Origin: Craspedostauros australis
Lineage: Eukaryota; Bacillariophyta; Bacillariophyceae; Mastogloiales; Achnanthaceae
Assembly: GCA_026770025.1 (NCBI GenBank)
Contig: JAMXDE010000024.1
Span: 434,001 to 498,000 of the forward strand
Direction of reading: 5' to 3'
Length of the DNA: 64,000 bases
Shown here: positions 53,901 through 61,519 of the stretch, piece after piece
How the letters are laid out: every line of letters begins with the position of its first letter
Numbering within the stretch: the stretch's first letter is position 1
Made by a program: the position numbers and the translations under genes
The notes under the pieces: model-generated
What the model was told of the DNA's origin: nothing
Seen by the model: the letters and a program-made list of their open reading frames with translations, nothing else
The model's database searches: none

Positions 53901-53979
53901 AATGCTCCCCGTACCAACCCCAACCACGGCCTTCAAGATATTTACGATCTTCATCCGTCGGCTGTGGAATGTCGCTCAT
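50941..53979 (-). CDS. Large P-loop NTPase family protein (member C, near-identical to B)
   Basis: Start MSDIPQ at 53,979, as in gene B (1012 residues); the frame is open a further 60 codons upstream only because a 12-bp His/Cys/Gln-coding repeat lies there. The P-loop (SGSGKT), the Walker B-like VVAIDEAGNRPN, the sensor-like SIAGTGAS and the whole C-terminal part are as in B. It differs by an inserted Ala-rich segment (GAAAAAGAAAAPTSSS region) and a few dozen substitutions. Many of these change charge and cluster in the N-terminal half (RKFIEG/RKYLEG, RRTYS/RRRSS, CPDSGLS/CPRNGVS) and in a short patch near SPVDETGKKRC. Both copies remain open over 1000 codons, which suggests a recent duplication, continued function, or both. 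Role unknown. Confidence 0.8.
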   Translation of the reverse strand: MSDIPQPTDEDRKYLEGRGWGWYGEHFWVNMSNLGEVSYAQTHLEGCPQYILTQVRKGHDAPQLYKDVENYDHKKDEDTSVAKWLLAFLRVNKAIPEQIVSVARNPNGDSKLIDPAEPRQSILKMLSKIRGNQIDDFRGLKYTSESNTPDGTGYAHYIGKPSFRHGGLNQESPPTVFVQKHAVPATTTDNRVHVYYQESGSGKTVELAASAYTRNALFTIVTTFDWDVTLITDDHVGLKGNSNAEDRDTIRKRHRRRSSLWSLTYAIIENWEDRPEYKRLIKFIQDLDASRKGNGRYDMETLHVVVAIDEAGNRPNLAKAVIQDYADFGRMLGAFIMHGCPRNGVSRQDNSVGTATTPALLKVEALKNPLETLTVNVLFSIAGTGASHAIVGSPPENFIHLTPTAKVEPEEVYDILRQGYTKRRDASIIPQYGELQQFPLLKAVVDSNARMISIYMDCANGIQDNNKNTNKKGNAHAQEQSDLLSHTFVRFMASNGMFWLSSESPFARLTAHRAIAVLLFQQNTPFLQGLKDIHVDNMDYGITLERVMEDDNERTIMGMLVSRFGLLTAKPFQSQSENKPDASPFDLSDAMQLLCLWLIQGGAGVPKDKSFLGTTSTSFATLTGLLVGAAVGASAVVKKDKNGRVLAAPAENYDHGTTVQQEADIMAALGKVGMAVTETIEEDDVAGAAAAAGAAAAPTSSSYTCETTAGPKPVMKMIGDQFWSLKGAHAVFLLEGPHIPGVYFHKSMMTSVTTDADKERLKAAAETGSGAFRNMNKVQFDEGGNLKVTWLYRVGSDAIQQTLESNHSILADEDLLRIHSKLRRLEKRLSGPARTSQHTTRGAVKNAFRLPFISIAEGESDLADVYVTFLVESPVDETGKKRCSLRTICIKAKDYANGTSPDMGEYLNNAIATTIPGLDPLFGEDRVFTVAGAQETVAWDYQLGEFPYVPFVVDKSTILKNQMVALSQGHHQVAKQGEHAALLDGPVKDEASYPYDSLKQEPGHLKQGKNER

Positions 53980-55464
53980 CTTGCTGTTGATACCCGTTCG
54001 GCGCAAGTGATTGGAGGCGAGAGGGCGACAGCAACAAGAAACCGTGGAGTTATGGTGTTGGCATGAGTGTTGGCATGAGTGTTGGCATGAGTGTTGGCGT
54101 GAGTGTTGTTGTTGTTGATGATGCCATCGATAGCAACGACAATGTTTGATTCTGCTCACCTTGTCCTGTGTTGTCTTGTCTTGTTCTGCCTTCGTGAGGA
54201 CTCCAGTCAGGCTCCGTTCAGCTTTGAAGGTGTGGCTGATTTTGATGATTGATTGTGGTGAGTATGTCGACGTCGATGTTGTTGATTATGATTATGACTA
54301 TGATGATTATGATGGCTGTGCTCTCTTGGATGTGTTTGCGAGTGTGGAGCGAGGAAAGTCTCGAGAGAGTGTTTGACAGGCACGCTCACACCAACAGCTT
54401 GTTGTTCTTGGTCTCCTCAACTTCATGTCTGTTCGAATCTGTTTGTACTTCTCTGTGTTGTGCTGACCGCACAGATCAGGCTAAGAGAACACTCAGGTTT
54501 TGTTGCGCTGTCTCCTTCTTCAGCGGTATCTTCCCTACTTGTTGTGATGGTGGTGGCAATCCCTTGTCCATTTTTGACATCGTGGATTTGGGGTTTTGGA
54601 GTGCTTTGATGTGGACAGAAATTGACACACGACGATGACCGTTTCGAATGGCGCCAAAACAAGTTTTGAGGTCATGTGTGTCACAGTCTGGCCTTTGTCC
54701 GTCTGTGTGGGTAGAGACTGAACATTTCTGGTGCCGTACGAACAGACCCAAAAAATTGGCGATTATTGGCTACAGATTTTGGAACCATTTTCCCCGATCT
54801 CAGCCTTGAATCTGTAGACACTCAATCGAATATCTCTTTACATCTACGTAAAATTAAGAGTCAGGGCTATCCAGGAACGTAATAACATTATCTATCTTGT
54901 TGTTACTACTAGCTTGTCGATCTTGATGTGTTTGTTGACCCCCTTGGTGTTGTTTTGCCTTCGGACAACGGACGGACCGGGGTTTCATTGTATATGTTTG
55001 GCTACACAAAGGATTCTACAGGAGTCCGGTAGGATCTTGCCTCGTTAGTCTAGAAATTCGACTCTCCATCTTTGAAGTCTACGGACTTAGCGGTCTTTGG
55101 CTCAATCTGTACAATGGATATCATTTCAGAGTCATCTCTCCGAGGCGGTCACGATTATGTTTGAGCGCCATGGAGTGATGGTATACTTGCTTCAAGTGCT
55201 CCTTTGCCAGACGGAGTGATATTTGACCACTCGGATCCTCAATTTCGGTGACACGTTTGCTCAATTCTGATTCAGTTGTTTGCGTCATCGTGACGTCAGC
55301 GAAAGTTGGAACACTTCTTTGGACCAATCAGAACAAGAAATCATGCCAACCAGAAGCCAAAATCGTCCGTGAATGATGAAGGTGCTTGATGGATGGCATC
55401 AGTGCTCGCCGAGCAAGAGAGTAACAGACACCAAACTTCAGGATGGTATATACAAACGCCATAT
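53980..55464. other. Upstream region of gene C and unique flank
   Basis: Up to 55,248 it mirrors the upstream region of gene B. From 55,249 to 55,464 the sequence is unique and no gene is seen. Confidence 0.4.
54056..54115. repeat. 12-bp tandem repeat upstream of gene C
   Basis: GTTGGCATGAGT-type units, about four to five copies, present in copy 2 and essentially single in copy 1 (about 45,830-45,840). Read on the minus strand it encodes a SCQH repeat in frame with gene C. Confidence 0.85.
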
Positions 55465-55481
55465 CCATAATGACGTTTTTC

Positions 55482-55583
55482 TTGCGTCCGGACGCATTCT
55501 CTACGTAGCTTGCGTCCGGACGCAAATTGAACGCTCAGTTTGCGTCCGGACGCAAATTGGGCCAATTTGCGTGGGGACGCAAA
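55482..55583. repeat. Left hairpin cluster of element 1
   Basis: Four short palindromes at 55,482-55,496, 55,510-55,525, 55,539-55,556 and 55,566-55,583. Three have the CCGG centre; the last has a GGGG loop between the same arms. Confidence 0.9.
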
Positions 55584-56100
55584 TGCAAGCTCGCCGAAAA
55601 TACCACTTGTACTACTTAAGTCCCATGTTCCTCCACGATGTCCCGTGTTGCAGAAAAAAAAACCCGATTTCGCTCCGAAACCCGAAAGTGGGTTGTTTTT
55701 TTTTCTGACTCCTTCGAGTAACGCATTTATTTGGCGATTTCCAAAAAAAAAGCCCACGATACAGCACGGCGTCATTGGTCATGTCTCAGGGGTTCCTTTC
55801 CGTGCGCCTGTCTTTCTTTCTCGACGTCATGGGATCTGAGGTAATAATCTTTTACTTTTTGATTTTGATGTCATCCACCACGATCCTGACAACAACACCA
55901 AAATCCTGGCAACGGCGTAACACAACAAGGAGGGTGGGACACGAATCATGATTATTGTTTGTTCAATTACCACAACTGCAGCGATTATTATCGATGTAAG
56001 ACATGAGTCATGTCGTGAGTCGAGATGGCCAGCGAAAAAGGGTTTGAAAAAAAAACGGCTTCTCGTAAAGCGTATTTGGGCTAGTCCTTTGAGTCGCCGC

Positions 56101-56173
56101 TTGCGTCCGGACGCAAATTGGCCCAATTTGCGTGGGGACGCAAACTGCACCTCCAATTTGCGTCCGGACGCAA
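56101..56173. repeat. Right hairpin cluster of element 1
   Basis: Three palindromes at 56,101-56,116, 56,127-56,144 (GGGG loop) and 56,157-56,173, with the same arm sequence as the left cluster. Confidence 0.9.
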
Positions 56174-56213
56174 GCTACGTAGGCCAGTACCAGGCCAAAA
56201 TCATTATGGATAT

Positions 56214-56872
56214 CCATAATGAGGGTTTTCATGTCTGTGGAGACAAACGGAAGGTCGCCGAAAATGTCAACGTACTACTTAAGTCCCATATTCCTTCACG
56301 ATGTCCCGTGTTGCAAAAAAAAAACGGATTTCGCTCCGAAATCCGAAAATGGGTTGTTTTTTTTTCTGACTCCTTCGAGTAACTCATTTATTTGGCGATT
56401 TCAAAAAAAAAAACCTCGCGATGCAGCACGGCGTCATTGGTCATGTCTCAGGGGTTCCTTTCCGTGCGCCTGTCTTGCTTTTCTGACGTCATGGGATCTA
56501 AGGTAATGAGCTTTTACTTTTTGATTTCGATGTCATCCACCACGCTCCTGACAACAACACCAAAATCCTGGCAACGGTGTAACACAACAAGGAGGGTGGA
56601 GCACGAATCATGATTATTGTTTGTTCAATTACCACAACTGCAGCGATTATTATAGAACTAAGACATGAGTCATGTCGTGAGTCGAGATGGCCAGCGAAAA
56701 AGGGTTTGAAAAAAAAACGGCTTCTCGTAAAGCGTATTTGGGCTAGTCCGTTGAGTCGCAGTTTGTCTGTGGAGACAAATGGACCCCAATTTGCCTGTGG
56801 AGACAAATTGCACCTCCAATTTGCCTGGGGAGACAAGCCACGTAGGCCAGTACCAGGCCAAAATCATTATGG
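56214..56872. mobile_element. Non-autonomous TIR element 2 with TTTGTCT hairpins
   Basis: Same termini (CCATAATGA ... TCATTATGG) and a closely similar body to element 1. It abuts element 1 head to tail and shares the ATAT at 56,210-56,213; ATAT also follows at 56,873-56,876. Its subterminal hairpins differ: TGTCTGTGGAGACA at 56,232 on the left, and TTTGTCTGTGGAGACAAA (56,762), TTTGCCTGTGGAGACAAA (56,790) and TTTGCCTGGGGAGACAAG (56,820) on the right. No long reading frame. Confidence 0.8.
56762..56837. repeat. Right hairpin cluster of element 2
   Basis: Three imperfect to perfect hairpins with TTTGTCT/AGACAAA arms and a GTGG or GGGG loop. Two have one arm partly changed (TTTGCCT), leaving a single mismatch. 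Confidence 0.9.
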
Positions 56873-57225
56873 ATATGATGACACCAAGGCAAGATGAGTA
56901 CAGGAACACACACACGAGCTAATTCCGGAGAGTTTGACTATGGACGATGCTGTTTTTTGCCTGTTGTTGTTCGGGACTTACGTAGAAACTGTACCACGAT
57001 CTACACAGCAGTTGTTGCGATCCAAAGTATCCAATTGTAGCCAACAACGTTGGCTACAGCAAGACACGGGAATTTCGACGAAACGATCGAAGAAACGTCC
57101 GAGAATGTCAATGCTGACGTGGCATTTGTGCATCAATGTATTATTCTGATTAGTCAAACTCCGTTGACACCATTGAGGACGTTAAATATTAGGTAATGAC
57201 CGTTATTTCGGTTATTCATCGAAAC
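56873..57225. other. Spacer between transposon-like elements
   Basis: A 71-codon frame at 56,934-57,149 (+) has no recognisable feature. No gene is supported. Confidence 0.35.
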
Positions 57226-57398
57226 AGTACTTTCACCTAATCCTGAGTACTTTCGTCGAGTCTGGAGTACTTTCACCTAATCCTAATTACTTTCGTCGAG
57301 TCTGGAGTACTTTCACCTACTCTCGAGTACTTTCGTCGAGTGTTGAGTACTTTCACCTACTCCTCAGTACTTTCGTCGAGTCTGGAGTACTTTCACCT
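57226..57398 (+). repeat. Array of alternating 20-bp repeats (nine units)
   Basis: Units start every 20 bases with AGTACTTTC and alternate strictly between an ACCTAcTCC/CTC ending and a GTCGAGTCTGG ending. Nine units; the last is partial. Confidence 0.92.
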
Positions 57399-59392
57399 TT
57401 TTCTCTGCTCGTCTCGGCCGGTTGTGCGACATGTGTTGAGACCACAATTAACGGTACAGGTACTAAGTGGGAGCCGCGGTAAACCATGTAACTGATATTT
57501 CCACTACTTCTTCCCGAGTGCTGTCGGCTCACAAACACGTCATCATCAGACTTGTTTTTGTCTTCATGATGTCGCAAGAATACGTCACCATATGACGTCA
57601 TTTCTCCAATTTGGTCGATGACATACCTCCGTCTCGGTATCAGGCCTTCGTTCAATTTGCCTCGTTTCTGTTCGGGTAGATGCAGGCTTCGTTAGTCGAC
57701 TACAGGCTTGCTTGTCGCGATCTACGAGTCGTCATTTTGAGACTGCCCTGCTGCACATTATGATCGCAATACAGCATAATACTCCGTACTGAATTAGACT
57801 ACATGACTACCTACCGCCACTATCAAGGTGCTCGATGTTACAGGGCTTGCCGCATTCTACTTGCGTTCATTCACCGCTCTTGTATGCATCAAATTAGTGA
57901 ATGCTGTGAATTGTCTGATGGAACTTGCTTGTTTTGTTCCAACTTGTTGTCATCAACAGTCTTCGTGATTCACCTTACCAATTCCTCACTGTGCAGCTTC
58001 AGACAAGAGCCCTTTGCGTACTTCTTGTTACAAGTCTCATCTAGACATTGGAATCGATGGTACACAAGAAGAGGAAAGACTTCTGCGCAGACGAAAGGAT
58101 TCAGATCATGGTGACGGTCTTGCTGCCGCAAGTTGATGGTTGTTGCAAGGACAGGGTACTCAATCTTCTGGCAGCGCGATAAAATGTCCATCGCACCACA
58201 GTCCAGATCATGATGGTGGATGTAAAAAAAGCGGTGGCCCCTACTTCCAATTGTCTTGGAGGTTGCTGCCTCATGCTGGTGCTTGTGGTTGATCCCAGAA
58301 GTGGGGCCAAGAGGACCTGAAAGAGAGCCAATGGCACCTTAATGGCAACAATGCTGCAACTCCTTTGTACAGCTGCTGCTGCCTTTGGTGTGCCGCCAAC
58401 TATGCTATTTCACTTGCAAATTGCAACAACGCATTGTATTGGAAGCATAATTGGACTCACAGAGAAGCACAAGGCAGATTGTGTACAATTCTGTATCAAT
58501 CACATCGAAGATGTTGGGTTGTTTCAGAGTTTGGATGATGTTGTCCACGTATATCTGCATTGTGCTTTATTCCGCACAGCTCTCTCCCTCGTGTTCTAGC
58601 ATAGTTGTGTGTTTCAATCATATCCTGAGCCAACTCGAACAATGAAATTGGTGTGTGTTACAAGCGAATAGCTCAACGAGAAACAAAATTGAGGATGCAT
58701 GAAAGCATAGTACCATAGACAAAGTATGACGAAAGAACAACAGTACTGTGAGATGGCTACTTGCCTGAGTCAGTTGAACCTAAAGATGCAATGATCCTAT
58801 CCAATGCATGCAGAACACAGGAATGCAGGAGCAACAGCATGGACATGAACACAGGTCAGAGTGTAAGCTCACAACTCTTAAGTTTGTAATAGCATTCAAG
58901 TTCCAACAGAGTTTACAGTGGATGCCTCGTTCTTGATCTGATCAATTGCTGAAGGATGTGTTCTTCCTACAATACTGCCAATTCTCAAGTCTAACAACGT
59001 AGATGAGAAGTGGTTCTTCATTCACTTGACCGAATGTAGGCCATGGTGTGTCATGGGTGAGGATCCTCGAATCCGATATGGAAACACAGCCATGACCACA
59101 ATCCAAATGATGGTCTATCTTGCAGGAGTGCTGAAGTCGCAGCATGCAAGGACAAGATGATTGCATTGAATTCCAGGAGTGCCATGCAGAACCATGCTAG
59201 GTACAATAGCGGCTTGCAGGACAGCAATGGCAAATGCTCAAAGAGGGTGATGAGTGGAGCTTCCACCAGAACACAGGGATGTGCACATGGTACATTCCAA
59301 GACAAGGCGTTTGCAGGTCAAGTATCATGTATGCCAGTGTCGTCAGAGATGTGGTGGAGGTGAACATGGCGAGGGTCTGGCACTAGCAAGGC
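57399..59392. other. Region between the 20-bp arrays, left part
   Basis: Only short frames. The stretch 58,930-59,390 has broken + strand protein-like pieces leading into the retroelement fragment that follows, so part of it may be the decayed upstream portion of the same element. Confidence 0.35.
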
Positions 59393-60205
59393 ATGGAGGC
59401 GATCGGTGGCGACGCCGACAAAACCACGCAACGAAGGGCGGCAGGCGAGCTCACTGACGCGCAGAGGGTGCTCACCATGAAGCTCACGATGCAGGAGGCG
59501 GCTGTGGGAACACAGATGGCTCAGTGGAAGGCAAGGATGAGTGATAGCTGCCCCAGGCATGGCGAGATGGAAACTCACGGCCACCTCTGGGTCTGCTGTT
59601 CGCTGGAATCAATGGTGCTATGGAAATTGCAGCGGAAACGGCTGAAGATCACGATGCAGAAGATGTCGACTCATCCTGCCATTGCAAAAATACTGTTGAG
59701 CAATGTCAAGCAAGTGTCAAGAGGGCTGGGACCTGTTGGACACATACACGCAAACCTGATTGAGGCAAAGCTGATGGATGATCAACAAGAGGGAGGATGG
59801 GATTGGCTGGTTGAGGGCATGGTCAAGGTGTCATGGACAGAACTACAGGAGCAGTACCATGCGCAAATTGGTTGTAGGTTGTCCACAGAAAAGTGGGTGG
59901 CACGGATCATACACAAGCTCTGGAAGGTGGTGTGGGACCATTGGTACCAATGCAATCAAGCAATGCATTGCACTGATGAGGGGCCGGAGGCTGACATGAG
60001 GCAGGTGGTGCAGGACTATGACTTGGCCCTGGAAGACTTGGTGCGACTACGAGGGGCAAGCACAGCCGTGTGGGCCCAACTACAGCTGTCAGGCAAAGGA
60101 GCTACAGACATGGGAACGGTCGCAATATGGATCGGACAAGTGCACCAAGTGCTACAGATACCAGATGATCAAGTTCCCATTGAAGTCCAAACCTGGCTCC
60201 GCTGA
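59393..60205 (+). pseudogene. Retroelement ORF C-terminal fragment (reverse-transcriptase-type)
   Basis: A 270-residue frame. SDSCPRHGEMETHGHLWVC looks like a degenerate Cys/His zinc site. WDWLVEGMVKVSWTELQEQY follows, then IHKLWKVVWDHWYQCNQAMH. This arrangement (zinc site, W-rich segment, L-W-x-x-x-W-x-x-W-x-x-x-N-x-x-x-H) is what I associate with the C-terminal end of retroelement polyproteins common in diatom genomes, downstream of the reverse transcriptase and RNase H. The catalytic domains are absent, so it is a 5'-truncated or decayed copy. The family assignment is from memory of the pattern and needs a search. Confidence 0.45.
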
Positions 60206-61240
60206 AGCCGGTAGCTGGCCATTGTGAATGAGGCTGTCCCTGGATTTCCTTTCATGAGTACACAAACACATACAACTTACATACTACTGGAGAGCCGCAA
60301 AGAATGGAGAGCAGGATAGGTGGAGGCCGTTGTGATCCCCTGATCATGCATACATATTGACTTGATAGCCGTTCTGCCTCATGCCCTACATGAAATCAAA
60401 GCAGGCGATGTAAAAATGCCTATGGCACAGGCTGGGCACACACTAATCAGCTTCATCCATGAGTTACATATAAATGATAGATACAATAGGCAGCAGCACA
60501 ATGAGGTACAGCAGTCAAGACAATTCACACATGGATTTCAGATGAATTGGATGGAGACTATGAAGTAGGATGAATTGTGACAGAATACAGACCAGCGCTA
60601 GGCCATGAACTTTGTCACTGACATTGGCGCAACCGTGAGTACGAATGTGTGGAGAGACAGGAGGGAGAGCAGAGAGGAGAGCAAGGGAGCAACAACTAGT
60701 AGGCTCTCCATGATGAAGCACGATGAAATGACAAGGATGGCACGAGCAGGAAGCAAACACCCTCATATACACCTTTGACGATTCTGGTATGTTGCAGCAT
60801 GGTGCATTGTCGTTCAGTCGAGCCTGACAAAACATGGAATGTGCAATGAGCAGCGCGTTGTGTCCATCAATGCGCCTATGTAATTTAGTGTCCTTTGCCA
60901 CAGTGGGTAGGCATCGGAAAATAGTGCAGAATCCGACTCACTATCGAATATAGAAAGGCTGTGTGGGATGAGTTGGATGCTCTATGTGCATAGTATCACA
61001 TTGGATATGCTGTACCATATCAAGGTACTTTAGAAATGGTTTGCGCGCAAGAGGTCAAAGAGAAGCCAGAGCACGCGCACATTTCAGCCGACGTCATCAT
61101 GTCCAAGAATGTGACAACCAATCAGACTTGAGGGGGACACCATTATTTTAGCATATATTAAACTACCGCGCCTCCCAATACACGGAACAGAATTCCAACG
61201 AACCGTGAGGAATCAAGGCGCAGCAACCTCAACGAACGGG
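60206..61240. other. Region between the 20-bp arrays, right part
   Basis: A few short frames (for example 60,515-60,901 on -), none recognisable. Probably remnants of the same insertion. Confidence 0.35.
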
Positions 61241-61519
61241 AGTACTTTCGTCGAGTTTTGAGTACCTTCACCTGCTCTGGAGTACTTTCGTCGAGTCTGG
61301 AGTGCTTTCACCTACTCTTGAGTACTTTCGTCGAGTCTGGAGTACTTTCACCTACTCTTGAGTACTTTCGTCGAGTCTGGAGTACTTTCACCTAATCCTA
61401 ATTACTTTCGTCGAGTCTGGAGTACTTTCACCTACTCTCGAGTACTTTCGTCGAGTCTGGAGTACTTTCACCTAGTCCTGAGTACTTTCACCTACTCTCG
61501 AGTACTTTCACCTATTTTG
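61241..61519 (+). repeat. Array of alternating 20-bp repeats (fourteen units)
   Basis: Same two unit types and orientation as 57,226-57,398, again in exact 20-base register. Alternation is strict for eleven units and then shifts to three ACCTA-type units in a row. Sequence such as CCTAATTACTTTCGTCGAG is identical in both arrays. Confidence 0.92.

Larger units (their letters stand above)
48584..55248 (+). repeat. Direct segmental duplication, copy 2 (about 6.7 kb)
   Basis: Partner of 39,837-46,980, in the same orientation, carrying NTPase gene C. It lacks the 528-bp element of copy 1, has a shorter AGCATC array, and has extra 12-bp tandem units upstream of gene C. After 55,248 similarity is lost. 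Confidence 0.92.
55465..56209. mobile_element. Non-autonomous TIR element 1 with TTTGCGT hairpins
   Basis: Starts CCATAATGA and ends TCATTATGG, with ATAT on both sides (55,461-55,464 and 56,210-56,213), a probable 4-bp target duplication. Inside each end lie perfect or near-perfect palindromes of the form TTTGCGTCCGGACGCAAA or TTTGCGTGGGGACGCAAA: four at the left (55,482; 55,510; 55,539; 55,566) and three at the right (56,101; 56,127; 56,157). CTACGTAGCTTGCGTCC occurs near both ends in inverted orientation. The roughly 500-bp body has A-runs and no long frame. Confidence 0.8.

Noticed and set aside
55328..56232. Frames containing repeated CVRTQ and related peptides
   Set aside because: The peptides are the translation of the TTGCGTCCGGACGCAA palindromes, which recur in several frames and both strands; the palindrome, not the peptide, is conserved.
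61241..61519. CRISPR-like array
   Set aside because: There are no unique spacers; both parts of each 40-base period are repeats, and the context is eukaryotic.
57226..61519. Standard LTR retrotransposon with long terminal repeats
   Set aside because: The bracketing sequences are tandem 20-bp arrays of different length, without TG...CA ends, primer-binding site or reverse transcriptase core.
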